DNA of 55,201 nucleotides from Clostridia bacterium (GCA_910575405.1 CAJTER010000032.1:1-55201), one strand, 5' to 3'; shown: positions 1-7,916, counted from the first letter of the stretch. The notes: a model not told the origin generated them from the sequence alone. Made by a program: numbers and translations.

Positions 1-239
1 ACATCGGCAATCCTAACTCCCTTTTAACCTCTGCGATATATGCGGTATGTACTTTGAAGCCATACTTCGCTTCTATGTATTCCTTAATCATCTTGTATGT
101 AACTCGCTCTTTCGGTTTGTACGCTTCGGCTCTCTTGGCAATATTATCAAGCGGCACTTTTCCCTCACCCTCGCCAAACTCGACTTTTACGTTGATTACG
201 CTGTCGGGTTTTTTGTGGGAAAGCATTACAACCGTCTCC
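1..239 (-). pseudogene. Detached C-terminal fragment of an RlmD/RumA-type RNA methyltransferase (runs off the window)
   Basis: Read on the minus strand from about 239, this encodes ETVVMLSHKKPDSV and then a basic, helical tail ending in KRELGLPM at the window edge. That is the C-terminal extension many clostridial RlmD-family proteins carry after the catalytic ETVV motif. The first part is the same as the end of the complete gene at 680-2233. There is no start codon or catalytic core here, so it is a remnant, probably the original 3' end of that gene now separated by about 475 bp of foreign sequence. The remaining tail lies outside the window. Confidence 0.75.
129..238. repeat. 110-bp direct repeat, copy A (3' end of rlmD-like gene)
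   Basis: It is identical to 714-823 except for two substitutions (T/G near 157-162 and G/A near 191) at a constant offset of 585 bp. It covers the codons from ETVVMLSH to about IAKRA. This copy continues into the natural C-terminal tail; the other continues into foreign sequence. Confidence 0.9.
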
Positions 240-353
240 ACATGAGTACAAAATTAGAACATATCCCCACAAAATCACGGAAATATGGGCAACATTTATA
301 CAGTAGTAATACCGTACGTGCAACCCTTTTCCCACAAAATATAAGTTCCATCA

Positions 354-378
354 ATTTTGCACCACCCTGATGCAAAAT
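354..378. repeat. Short inverted repeat (ATTTTGCA / TGCAAAAT)
   Basis: Perfect 8-bp arms are separated by 9 nt, immediately after the stop codon of the minus-strand DUF1016 fragment. It could form a hairpin, but there is no clear T-run, so terminator function is uncertain. The rest of 240-380 holds no recognisable gene. Confidence 0.5.
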
Positions 379-379
379 T

Positions 380-583
380 TCAATTGAGTCTTTTTTCAAT
401 ATCTTCAATCGATGGCAACTTGTCCTGTAATTCCTCTGAAACATGATTGGAAAGTTTGTATTCACTTACTCCCATTGGTTTGTTTACATCTTTCAAAGCA
501 TATTCCGCTACCATTTTATCTTTACCTTTACATAATAACAATCCAATCGTAGGATTATCATTCGGCGATAGAGAGTTTTTCAT
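380..583 (-). pseudogene. C-terminal fragment of a YhcG/DUF1016 (PDDEXK-type) nuclease
   Basis: The translation contains NDNPTIGLLLCKGKDK, AEYALKDVNKP and GVSEYKL and ends with PSIEDIEKRLN and a stop. This is the conserved C-terminal part of DUF1016/YhcG family proteins, seen in many restriction-associated and phage-linked loci. The N-terminal winged-helix region and the catalytic E-x-K part are absent on this strand. The missing adjoining part lies next to it on the plus strand, so the gene was broken by an inversion. Not expected to be functional. Confidence 0.8.
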
Positions 584-712
584 CGACTTATTATTTTATA
601 ATGTGAAATTGCATTGTTATTTTGTGGTAGAATTAAAAACAGTAGAATTTGAGCCAGAGTTTGCTGGAAAGTTATCTTTTTATTTATCAGCAGTCGATGG
701 AGAATTGGCTGC
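558..712 (+). pseudogene. Middle fragment of the same DUF1016 nuclease, inverted relative to its C-terminus
   Basis: The plus strand encodes GDREFFIDLLFYN, then VVELKTVEFEPEFAGKL and FYLSAVDGEL. This is the core PDDEXK region of DUF1016 proteins and normally runs straight into the NDNPTIGLLLCK segment that is found here on the minus strand at 380-575. The two pieces therefore lie head to head. The 3' end of this piece abuts the second copy of the 110-bp methyltransferase repeat at 714 and overlaps the new stop codon region of that gene. A decayed relic. Confidence 0.8.
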
Positions 713-2233
713 AGCTCTCTTGGCAATATTATCAAGCGGCACTTTGCCCTCACCCTCGCCAAACTCGACTTTTACATTGATTACGCTGTCGGGTTTTTTG
801 TGGGAAAGCATTACAACCGTCTCTACCGCCCCAGTCCAGGGAAACATATCTACCGGCGTCGCTTCCTGAAATTCATATCCCACCTCCCCAAGGAGCCTGA
901 CGTCCCTAGCCATGGTAGCGGGATCGCAGGAAACATAGATGATTCTTTCCGCGCCAGTGCTGCAGGCGGCCTGCAAAAGCTCTGGCCGGCAGCCTGCCCG
1001 GGGCGGATCTAAAATGATGACATCTGCGGCCCGGACGGCAGCGGCGATCTCATCCTCCCCGTCCTCTGAGGCCAGAAGGCGCGGCAGCTCATCTTCTGCT
1101 TTGCCGCATACGAATCGGGCGTTTACGATTCCGTTGATCACGGCATTGCGATTAGCGTCGAGGACTGCGGCATGGACGGATTCGATGCCGATTACCTGCC
1201 CGGCTTCTCCTGCGCAGTAGAGGCCGATACTTCCTACGCCGCAGTATAGATCCAGGACTGTTTCGCTGCCGGTGAGGCTGGCGTATTCCAGAACTTTGTC
1301 GTACAGCTTTTTCATCTGCTGCGGGTTTACCTGGTAAAAGGACATAGGGGAGATTTCAAAGGACAAGTTTCCGATGGTTTCTTGGATCACCGGTTTTCCG
1401 GCCATGGGGATGCATTCCTCGCCCATGATCCGCGGTGATTTCTTTTTGTTTACGTTGAGGATAATGCTTTCTAGGGAAAAGCCGGCTTGGTAGATAGCTT
1501 CATCCAGCATTGCCGCCAGCTTTTCTCCGTTTGGGATTCCCTTTCCGTTGATGACTAGAATCACCATGACTTCGCCGGTTCCAAAGGCGGTTTTTACGAT
1601 CAGGTACCGCATGAGGCCTTTTTCCCAGCGCTCATCCCAGGCTGTGATGTGATCCTCTTCCATGAATCTTCTGAGGGCGTCTGCCGCTGCCATGGCTGCG
1701 GGGGACTGGATGAGGCAGTCCCGGCAGTCCACCACTTCATGACTCTGGGGCTTGAAAAATCCCACAGTCGGCTGGCCCAGGTTTTCTACGATGCCGCCCT
1801 TTCGGGTGATGATTCCCCCCGTGCTTACAGGAAGCTGGGCCTTATTTCTGTAATAGAAGGGTTCTTCCATGCCTATAATCGGCTTGACCTGCGGTTCTCT
1901 CTGGCCGCCCAAGCGCTGCAACTTGTCCCGCACCTGCTTTTCTTTCAGCTTTAGCTGGCTCTGGTAATCCATCTGCATCAGAGCGCATCCGCCGCATCCC
2001 TTTTCAAAGCCGTCTTTGCAGGGAGGCTCAATCCGGGCCGGGGATGGATTGATAAGTTTTGTGAGTCTAGCAAAGGCATAGTTTTTTTTCAGCTTTGTCA
2101 GCTGAATCTCCGCAAGATCTCCGGGAATTGTATTGGGCACAAAGACGGCCATTCCCTCCGCTCTTCCGATGCCCTGACCCTGGCTGCTGATATCTTCAAT
2201 TTCAATCTGGCAAATCTGCCCTTTTTGAAACAT
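680..2233 (-). CDS. rlmD: 23S rRNA (uracil-5-)-methyltransferase, RlmD/RumA family, altered C-terminus
   Basis: The enzyme would transfer a methyl group from S-adenosylmethionine to C5 of a uridine in 23S rRNA. An N-terminal TRAM domain (about residues 1-60) is followed by the 4Fe-4S cysteines (CKDGFEKGCGGC, and C in VVDCRDC). The SAM motif DLYCGVGSIGL, LDPPRAGC and the catalytic VSCDPATMARD come next. Start ATG at 2233 has AAGGAG just upstream. The gene is last in a run after a HAD phosphatase (20-bp gap). The C-terminus is odd: after about IAKRA the usual basic tail is replaced by about 10 residues read from DUF1016-derived DNA. The catalytic core is intact, so activity is likely. Whether the substrate is U1939, U747 or both cannot be read from sequence. 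Confidence 0.88.
   Translation of the reverse strand: MFQKGQICQIEIEDISSQGQGIGRAEGMAVFVPNTIPGDLAEIQLTKLKKNYAFARLTKLINPSPARIEPPCKDGFEKGCGGCALMQMDYQSQLKLKEKQVRDKLQRLGGQREPQVKPIIGMEEPFYYRNKAQLPVSTGGIITRKGGIVENLGQPTVGFFKPQSHEVVDCRDCLIQSPAAMAAADALRRFMEEDHITAWDERWEKGLMRYLIVKTAFGTGEVMVILVINGKGIPNGEKLAAMLDEAIYQAGFSLESIILNVNKKKSPRIMGEECIPMAGKPVIQETIGNLSFEISPMSFYQVNPQQMKKLYDKVLEYASLTGSETVLDLYCGVGSIGLYCAGEAGQVIGIESVHAAVLDANRNAVINGIVNARFVCGKAEDELPRLLASEDGEDEIAAAVRAADVIILDPPRAGCRPELLQAACSTGAERIIYVSCDPATMARDVRLLGEVGYEFQEATPVDMFPWTGAVETVVMLSHKKPDSVINVKVEFGEGEGKVPLDNIAKRAAANSPSTADK
714..823. repeat. 110-bp direct repeat, copy B (inside rlmD-like gene)
   Basis: This is the second copy of the repeat at 129-238, with two mismatches. 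It lies within the 3' end of the complete methyltransferase gene, and the gene's reading frame leaves the repeat at its low-coordinate end into DUF1016-derived sequence. Confidence 0.9.
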
Positions 2234-2253
2234 GTTCTACTCCTTTTCTCCGG

Positions 2254-2910
2254 CTATCCGGCGCTGTGTCCCGTAAGAACCAGCAACTCTGATGGCTGGT
2301 CAATGATATAATCGGCTCCCCGCTCCAGAAGGAGCTGTCTGTCGCGAAAGCCCCAGGTGACACCTACTGCCGTAAGACCCGCGTTTTTCGCGGTGGCCAT
2401 ATCCACCTCCGAATCGCCCACATAGAGGGCCTTTTCCTTTTCTGTTCCCAGCTCCTCCAGAATGGCGTAGATGGCATCCGGTGCCGGCTTTCGTGGTACG
2501 CCTGCCCGCTCGCCCCTTGCTGTATCAAAGCTTCCCGGGAAATAATCCCTGCAAAGCTGAAGGACGGCCTGCTCGTATTTATTAGAAATCACCGCCAGCT
2601 TGATTCCCCTGACTTTCAGGTCCGTGAGAAGTTCTTTGATCCCTTCATAGGGGACTGTTTTGTCCTGCCAGTGCTGTGCATAATGTGCTTTAAAGGCTTG
2701 CAGGCAGTCTTCCAGATCCGTCTCTGACGTGCCCTTTGGCACGGCTTCCTTCATCAGCCTGCCGACGCCGTTTCCTACGAAAAAGCGCACTTCCTCCTTT
2801 GTCCGCAGAGGATAGCCGCAGGCTGCCAGAGCCGCGTTGACTGCGTCCGTCAGGTCGTCTAATGTATCCAAAAGTGTTCCGTCCATATCAAAAATTACTG
2901 TATCAATCAT
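2254..2910 (-). CDS. HAD-superfamily phosphatase (phosphoglycolate phosphatase/PpaX-like)
   Basis: A 218-residue HAD hydrolase. Motif I FDMDGTLLDT begins at about residue 8 and holds the nucleophile and acid/base aspartates. A helical cap follows, then motif II ISNK, motif III lysine in VPRKPAPDA and motif IV GDSEVDMATAKNAG. The FVGNGVGRLM segment and overall length fit the Gph/PpaX/PGMB group, which removes phosphate from small sugars or phosphoglycolate; the substrate is not determined. It sits 27 bp after the thioesterase gene and 20 bp before rlmD, suggesting one transcript. Confidence 0.82.
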   Translation of the reverse strand: MIDTVIFDMDGTLLDTLDDLTDAVNAALAACGYPLRTKEEVRFFVGNGVGRLMKEAVPKGTSETDLEDCLQAFKAHYAQHWQDKTVPYEGIKELLTDLKVRGIKLAVISNKYEQAVLQLCRDYFPGSFDTARGERAGVPRKPAPDAIYAILEELGTEKEKALYVGDSEVDMATAKNAGLTAVGVTWGFRDRQLLLERGADYIIDQPSELLVLTGHSAG

Positions 2911-2937
2911 TTCCTGTTCCTCACTGCTGTTCTGTCG

Positions 2938-3357
2938 TTATGCTTTTGCCGCTTTCTCTAGCTTTTCATATACCTCGGGAAAGGTTTTTTTCAGCCGCAG
3001 GGGCACCAGATCTGGATCCGTAAAGCCGTGGCTGCTCTTTCCGGTCACTTTGGTTTCATCCGTTTCTTTACTCCTGACTTCATAGGCCAGATAAACAGAA
3101 GCTCCTTTCAGCTTTTCCACCCAGCAGCAGATGATGACCTCTTCATCAAAAACAGAAGGGCTCTTGTAGTCGCAGGAAACACCGGTAACCGGCATCCACA
3201 GTCCGATGCGTTCCATCTCCGAATAGGGATATCCGATGGCCCGCAGCATATAATTCCTGCCCATTTCAAACCAGCGGATATAGTTGGAGTGATGCACGAT
3301 AGCCATTGCATCTGTCTCCGCATAGCCCACCCTGTGTTCCATTTCAAATTTTCTCAT
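2938..3357 (-). CDS. Acyl-CoA thioesterase, 4HBT hot-dog fold (YbgC/FadM-like)
   Basis: A 139-residue single hot-dog protein starting RKFEMEHRVGYAETDAMAIVHHSNYIRWFE. The YAETDAMAIVHHSNY segment contains the catalytic aspartate of the 4-hydroxybenzoyl-CoA thioesterase family. It would hydrolyse acyl-CoA thioesters in the cytoplasm; the substrate is unknown. AGGAGG precedes the ATG at 3357. A 131-bp leader separates it from whiA and contains a large inverted repeat (3377-3479) ending just before the ribosome site, which could control this gene. Confidence 0.82.
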   Translation of the reverse strand: MRKFEMEHRVGYAETDAMAIVHHSNYIRWFEMGRNYMLRAIGYPYSEMERIGLWMPVTGVSCDYKSPSVFDEEVIICCWVEKLKGASVYLAYEVRSKETDETKVTGKSSHGFTDPDLVPLRLKKTFPEVYEKLEKAAKA

Positions 3358-3376
3358 AACGAATACCTCCTTTTGT

Positions 3377-3479
3377 GATTATCTGGCAGCAGCGTTAAAA
3401 GCTCCTGCCCCGGCCCTTTGCCGGATTATGCTTCCGATTGCTCTGACCGCCTGCAGCCCAGGTAAACAGCCAGATAATC
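3377..3479 (-). other. Candidate structured leader RNA enclosed by 11-bp inverted repeat
   Basis: Perfect arms GATTATCTGGC (3377-3387) and GCCAGATAATC (3469-3479) enclose about 80 nt that include a smaller GC-rich hairpin (CCGGC/GGCCGG region near 3410-3424). Read on the minus strand, the closing 3' arm ends a few bases before the AGGAGG of the thioesterase gene. The layout resembles a cis-regulatory leader, but no known riboswitch class was recognised. A structural remnant or processing site is also possible. Confidence 0.4.
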
Positions 3480-3488
3480 GTCTATTGG

Positions 3489-4430
3489 CTATAGTTTATT
3501 TGCCATCTCCTCTATCTTGCGAAAGCGGTTGTTGATGCCAGATTTTTTCATGGGCGGATCCATCATATCCGCCAGTTCCTGTAAGGTAGCCTCCGGATGA
3601 TCCAGGCGCAGAACCGCCACCTCATACAGCTTGTCCGGCAGAAAACGGAGCCCCTTTTTTTCCTCGATCCTGCGAATCCACACGATCTGCTTTTCCGCCG
3701 CTTTCACCGCCTTGTCGATATTAGCGTTATCGCAATTGTTGATGCGGTTGGCTTTGTTGCGGATTTCCTTTGTAATCCGTACATCCTCAAAGGCGAAGAT
3801 CTGCGAATGGGCCCCCAGAATGGCCAGAATATCCATGATCTGCTCTGCCTCTTTTACATAGACCGCGTAGTTCTTTTTCCGCACCGATACCTTGGCGTGG
3901 AGATCCACAAAGCTGTTGATCAGCCTTTTCACGTCCCCTGCCAAAATCTCGCTGCTGCAGTTGAATTCAATGTGATAGGCCTTTTCCGGATCCGTGATGG
4001 TTCCAGCGGCGAGAAAGATTCCTCTCAGACATGCCTTTCTACAGCATTTCGTTTTAATCAGGCCCTCGTAAATGCCGTCGCTGATATAATTCATGCCTTC
4101 CTTTACCATCAGGATCCCCGTTTCCCGCAGGATCTGCTCGCTCAAGTCCTCCGGACCAATGGCCAGATTGTAGGCGCGGCCTTTTTTCAGAGAATTGCCC
4201 TGCCCCACCTCCAAAACAGCATCTATGTCAAAATAATCTTTAATCAGCTTTTTATAATGACGGGCAACTGCCGGGTTTTCCGTTGTCATGATAATATGAA
4301 ATTTTCCACCTCCCGCCAGACGAATACTTCCGCACATACGAATAAAACCGGCGATTTCCGCCAGTATGCAGCATTTCTTTTCCGGCTCTATGCGGGCCAG
4401 TTCATTTTTTGTATCCAGGGAAAAAGACAT
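3489..4430 (-). CDS. whiA: DNA-binding protein WhiA
   Basis: A 313-residue protein matching WhiA, the conserved Gram-positive regulator named for sporulation and cell division. It has an N-terminal LAGLIDADG-like region (CGSIRLAGGGKFHIIMTTENP, about residues 33-53; CLRGIFLAAGTITDPEKAYHIE, about 134-155). The C-terminal helix-turn-helix is HPEATLQELADMM and PPMKKSGINNRF. It lies in the usual rapZ-linked neighbourhood, but the expected yvcK gene between rapZ and whiA is not present; kce lies there instead. Length is normal for the family. Confidence 0.93.
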   Translation of the reverse strand: MSFSLDTKNELARIEPEKKCCILAEIAGFIRMCGSIRLAGGGKFHIIMTTENPAVARHYKKLIKDYFDIDAVLEVGQGNSLKKGRAYNLAIGPEDLSEQILRETGILMVKEGMNYISDGIYEGLIKTKCCRKACLRGIFLAAGTITDPEKAYHIEFNCSSEILAGDVKRLINSFVDLHAKVSVRKKNYAVYVKEAEQIMDILAILGAHSQIFAFEDVRITKEIRNKANRINNCDNANIDKAVKAAEKQIVWIRRIEEKKGLRFLPDKLYEVAVLRLDHPEATLQELADMMDPPMKKSGINNRFRKIEEMANKL

Positions 4431-4455
4431 TCTTCATCCTTTCGTATATTCGTAT

Positions 4456-4496
4456 AAAAGGGGCGGCCTGCCATCTGCTCCTGATGCGGGCGCCCC
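4456..4496 (-). terminator. Rho-independent terminator after kce
   Basis: On the minus strand GGGGCG and a partly paired CCC are matched by GGCCGCCCC followed by TTTTAT. It lies in the 80-bp gap between the kce stop and the whiA start, so it would end kce transcription. A WhiA promoter must then lie within or after it, or readthrough supplies whiA. Confidence 0.6.
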
Positions 4497-4510
4497 GTCT
4501 TCCATCCTGC

Positions 4511-5335
4511 TTATTTCTTTTTAATACTCAGTATTTCCCGTGCTTCATCCGGAGTTGCAACCGGCCTCCCCAGCAGCTTGGCCAGCTTTACAACCTTTTC
4601 CACCTGCTGACCGTTGCTCTCTGCCAGAACGCCTTTCTCAATATACAGGTTATCCTCAAATCCAACCCGCACATGTCCTCCCATGATGATGGAGGCGACG
4701 GCAATATCGAACTGAGCCCTTCCGATACCGGTTCCAGTCCAGGTTGCGCCCGGCGGAAGGCTGTCTACACAAAAGGCCAGATCCCGCACAGTAGCCGACA
4801 TCTGAACGCCCAGCACAAAGTCAAAGTGAAGCGGGTGCTCCAGCAGTCCCTTTCGATCCGCCTTCAGAGCAATGTCCAGCATTCCCTTGTCAAAGCATTC
4901 TAGCTCCGGCTTGATTCCCCGTTCTTTCATAATCTTAGCAAAGTTAAATACTGTGTTGTCCGTGTTGATAAAAATTTCATCCCCGCCAAAGTTGCAGGTT
5001 CCACAGTCCAGTGTTGCGAATTCCGGCGTGGGTGTAATTTCCGTTGACTGGAGCCGCTCCAAATCCGTCATTCCTACCGCACCACCTGTAGAGGGCTGGA
5101 TAATCACGTTCGGACATTCCTTTAAAATGGCATCCACACATTCCTGAAAGCGGGCCTTGCTCTGAGTCGGAGTGCCGTCATCTTCTCTTACGTGAAGATG
5201 AATAATGGCAGCTCCCGCATCATAGGCTGATTTTGCTTCTCTTACAATCTCCGCTACCGTATAGGGGACTGCAGGGTTATGTTCCTTTGTTACTTCCGCA
5301 CCGCAGATTGCGGCGGCAATAATTAGTTTTTCCAT
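4511..5335 (-). CDS. kce: 3-keto-5-aminohexanoate cleavage enzyme family protein (BKACE)
   Basis: A 274-residue BKACE/DUF849 protein. EKLIIAAAICGAEVTKEHNP, the zinc ligands in IIHLHVREDDG (about residues 44-54) and the C-terminal GGHVRVGFEDNLYI are family signatures. Kce converts 3-keto-5-aminohexanoate plus acetyl-CoA to acetoacetate and 3-aminobutyryl-CoA in lysine fermentation. Here no kamA, kamDE, kdd or kal gene is nearby, so other beta-keto acid substrates are possible. It has its own promoter (5389-5417) and terminator. It occupies the place between rapZ and whiA normally held by yvcK. Confidence 0.85.
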   Translation of the reverse strand: MEKLIIAAAICGAEVTKEHNPAVPYTVAEIVREAKSAYDAGAAIIHLHVREDDGTPTQSKARFQECVDAILKECPNVIIQPSTGGAVGMTDLERLQSTEITPTPEFATLDCGTCNFGGDEIFINTDNTVFNFAKIMKERGIKPELECFDKGMLDIALKADRKGLLEHPLHFDFVLGVQMSATVRDLAFCVDSLPPGATWTGTGIGRAQFDIAVASIIMGGHVRVGFEDNLYIEKGVLAESNGQQVEKVVKLAKLLGRPVATPDEAREILSIKKK

Positions 5336-5356
5336 AATGCGTTTCTCCTTGTTTCC

Positions 5357-5417
5357 ATACCTTGGTATACTCTAAAATCACTGATTCTATTATACGATGA
5401 AACCCATTATTGCGCAA
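5357..5417 (-). promoter_or_regulatory. kce promoter with leader palindrome
   Basis: On the minus strand -35 TTGCGC (5412-5417), a 17-bp spacer and -10 TATAAT (5389-5394). Downstream lies the palindrome ATACC-TT-GGTAT (5357-5368), about 20 bp before the kce start and next to its AGGAG site, a possible operator. This makes kce separately transcribed from the rapZ group. Confidence 0.6.
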
Positions 5418-5435
5418 GAGTCCGTTCTGCAGAGA

Positions 5436-6269
5436 CTACAAATCCCGATGCTCCACCGTCACCCGCTTGCCTGCTGTCCTGAGCCGCTCTGCCATTTCAT
5501 TTGCCGAGGCAACAGAGCGATGATGGCCGCCCGTACACCCAAAGGCCAAATTCAAATTATATTTTCCCTCCCGCATATAGGAAGGGATCAGCTCCAGCAC
5601 CAGAGGCTCCACCCGCGCGAAAAAGGCTTGGGTCACATCCTGCTTCAGCACGTAATCCCTCACCTTTTTGTTATTACCTGTCAGAGAGCGGAGAGACTTG
5701 ACATAATACGGGTTTGGAATAAAGCGCATGTCAAAGACCATGTCCGCTCCCAGGGCAATCCCCCTTTTGTAGCCAAAGGATACGATGTTTACTACAAAGG
5801 TCTTTTCACTTTCTCCTGAGGTGATCAGATCCTTTACTTCCTGCCACAGCCGCGCGACCTTCATATTGGAAGTATCCACAATATAGTCTGCCCTCTCCCG
5901 CAGCTGCTCCAGCATTTCCTTTTCCCGCACAAGACCATCCAGGGTGCTCTCCCCCTTTGCCAGAGGATGCTGCCGCCTGGTCTCACTGAACCTGCGGATG
6001 AGGATTTCGTCGGAAGCCTCCAGGTACAAAATCTTATAGTCGACGTTGCTGTCTTCCAGATCCTGAAGTGCTTCTGCCATATTGGAAAAGAGCTCGCCGC
6101 CCCTTACATCGATGGCAAAGGCCGCCTTGTCAACAGAAGCCAACTGGACAAAGCTTTTGATCAGAGCTGGCGGCATATTATCGATGCAATAATACCCCAG
6201 ATCCTCCAGGCAGTTCATTGCCTGAGATTTTCCTGCTCCTGATAAACCTGTTACAATTACTGTATTCAT
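5436..6269 (-). CDS. rapZ: RNase adapter/nucleotide-binding protein RapZ (YvcJ)
   Basis: A 277-residue P-loop protein. Walker A is TGLSGAGKSQA (about residues 7-17) and the conserved C-terminal segment AFGCTGGHHRSV ends the RapZ domain. RapZ family members bind nucleotides. In Escherichia coli RapZ adapts RNase E to a small RNA controlling amino-sugar synthesis; in Bacillus YvcJ affects competence. The ATG overlaps the end of the PHP gene by 4 bp, so the two are translationally coupled. Neighbouring murB also uses UDP-GlcNAc-derived precursors. Confidence 0.93.
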   Translation of the reverse strand: MNTVIVTGLSGAGKSQAMNCLEDLGYYCIDNMPPALIKSFVQLASVDKAAFAIDVRGGELFSNMAEALQDLEDSNVDYKILYLEASDEILIRRFSETRRQHPLAKGESTLDGLVREKEMLEQLRERADYIVDTSNMKVARLWQEVKDLITSGESEKTFVVNIVSFGYKRGIALGADMVFDMRFIPNPYYVKSLRSLTGNNKKVRDYVLKQDVTQAFFARVEPLVLELIPSYMREGKYNLNLAFGCTGGHHRSVASANEMAERLRTAGKRVTVEHRDL

Positions 6270-7018
6270 CGCATCTCCCTCAAATTTACAATCCTCGAAA
6301 GGTCAAGCCCTGCCTGCTGAGCCCGCATCAGTCCCCCCTCAAAGTCTCCGATTCTTCCCGGTGTATGTGCGTCGCTGCTGATAATAAATTGTGCATCCGT
6401 CTTTGCCGCAATTTCAATTTCCTCTACGGTCATGTGGGGATGCCATGTACTGATCTCCATTAACGTATCCGTATCTGCGCATGCCTCAGCAATGGGAAAC
6501 ATGTCAAAGGGACCCTTATCTCCCGGGTGGGTAAGTATGGAAATATCGTTTTCATAAAGAGCCTTAATCACCATATCCGTATTTTTGATTTTCAGACGCT
6601 TTTCACCTAGTTTGAGCCCATGGCCCCACAGCCAGTTGGAAATGCAGTAGCCATGGGGCAGCCCGTAATGATATCCGGCTATTACAAAATCATACTGGGA
6701 ATACTCTTCCGGGCTTATGTCAAGATGATTCTTTGTATGAATGATATTTGCCTCTACACTGAGGCGGATGTTGATCTGCGGATATTTTTCCCTCAACTCC
6801 TCTACTTCTTTACGCATGAGAGGCACATCCTTTCTCTTGATGCCGTAAAAGAGATGGCCGGGCCCGTGATCCGTAATGGCGATATGGGACAGGCCCCTGG
6901 CAATAGCGGCCTGTACATTATCCTCAATTGATCCTTTCCCGTGGGAGTAAATCGTATGGGTATGGAGATCATAGCCCATTTCGTATTGTTTCGTCTTTAA
7001 TGCTTCTTTATTCTCCAA
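6266..7018 (-). CDS. PHP-domain phosphoesterase
   Basis: A 250-residue PHP metallo-phosphoesterase. Metal ligands are seen in order: DLHTHTIYSHGKG, ITDHGPGH, VEANI, AGYHYG, LTHPGDKG and SSDAHTPGRIGDF. It resembles YcdX-like/histidinol-phosphatase-like PHP proteins; the substrate is unknown. It overlaps murB by 11 bp upstream and rapZ by 4 bp downstream, so it is an integral part of this operon, an arrangement common in clostridia. Confidence 0.88.
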   Translation of the reverse strand: MENKEALKTKQYEMGYDLHTHTIYSHGKGSIEDNVQAAIARGLSHIAITDHGPGHLFYGIKRKDVPLMRKEVEELREKYPQINIRLSVEANIIHTKNHLDISPEEYSQYDFVIAGYHYGLPHGYCISNWLWGHGLKLGEKRLKIKNTDMVIKALYENDISILTHPGDKGPFDMFPIAEACADTDTLMEISTWHPHMTVEEIEIAAKTDAQFIISSDAHTPGRIGDFEGGLMRAQQAGLDLSRIVNLREMR

Positions 7019-7916
7019 TGATTCTTACCTCCGGCTCCAGCTTTACGCCGAATTTGTCGAAAACAGCCGCCTGCACAACCTCCATCAGCTGAATGATATC
7101 TGTTGCCGTCGCCCCTCCCGTATTTACAATAAAACCACTGTGCAGCTCAGATACCTGCGCGCCTCCTACAGAAAGCCCTTTAAGCCCCGCGTCCTGAATC
7201 AGCTTTCCTGCAAAATACCCCTCTGGCCGTTTAAAAAAGCTGCCTGCACTGGGCAGAGAAACCGGCTGTTTTTCATTTCGCCGCGCTGCCAGTTCCTTCA
7301 TCTCTGCGGAAATCGCTTCCCTGCTTCCCCGCGCCAGCTGCAATACTGCCTGAACCACAATATCGCCGCTTTCATGGAGAATGCTGTGCCGGTAGCCCAG
7401 CTGCAGCTGATCTGCGGTCATGGTATACGTCCCGCTTCCATCCTTTTTGAGAATCCGTACTTCCTTTATGATATCCTTCATTTCGCCTCCATAGGCTCCT
7501 GCATTCATAAAGACTGCGCCCCCCAGGCTTCCCGGTATGCCGCTTGCAAACTCAAAACCCGTAAGCTCTGCCGCAAGCGCTGCCTTTGCCACGGATGACA
7601 TGAGGGCGCCGCCTCCGGCAGTAAGGGTTTCCCCTGTAATTTCGATATCCGCGAAGGCTTCCGAAAGCTTGACAATAGCCCCTCGATAGCCACCGTCTTT
7701 TACCAGAAGATTGGAACCGTTTCCTATGACCATATAGGGAGTTTCCCTCTCCGAAAGCTCCTGAAGCACCAGCTTCAGCTCTTCTTCTGACTGGGGCAGA
7801 ATGAGAAAATCCGCCCTGCCGCCTGCCCGAAAGGAGGTAAACTCCTTCATGTCACACTGCCCTAAAACATGTTCTTCCCCTATTTTCTGTATCAGTCTGT
7901 CTTTTAATGACGCCAT
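7008..7916 (-). CDS. murB: UDP-N-acetylenolpyruvoylglucosamine reductase MurB
   Basis: A 302-residue flavoenzyme that reduces UDP-GlcNAc-enolpyruvate to UDP-MurNAc with NADPH, the second committed step of peptidoglycan synthesis. FAD-binding signatures are FRAGGRADFLI, VIGNGSNLLVKDGG and EFASGIPGSLGGAVFMNAGAYGG (cut by variable residues). The catalytic serine lies in SLPSAGSFFKRPEG and the C-terminal glutamate in LEPEVRIIG. Length and the absence of an inserted loop fit the type II form of Gram-positives. It overlaps the exporter gene upstream by 13 bp and the PHP gene downstream by 11 bp. Confidence 0.95.
   Translation of the reverse strand: MASLKDRLIQKIGEEHVLGQCDMKEFTSFRAGGRADFLILPQSEEELKLVLQELSERETPYMVIGNGSNLLVKDGGYRGAIVKLSEAFADIEITGETLTAGGGALMSSVAKAALAAELTGFEFASGIPGSLGGAVFMNAGAYGGEMKDIIKEVRILKKDGSGTYTMTADQLQLGYRHSILHESGDIVVQAVLQLARGSREAISAEMKELAARRNEKQPVSLPSAGSFFKRPEGYFAGKLIQDAGLKGLSVGGAQVSELHSGFIVNTGGATATDIIQLMEVVQAAVFDKFGVKLEPEVRIIGE

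Noticed and set aside
129-823. 110-bp repeats as attachment sites of a present mobile element
   Set aside because: Only about 475 bp lie between them and no integrase is present, so no element remains here; kept only as a possible scar.
3597-4457. 286-residue plus-strand open frame
   Set aside because: It is antisense to whiA, has no ribosome site or family resemblance; a shadow of the real gene.
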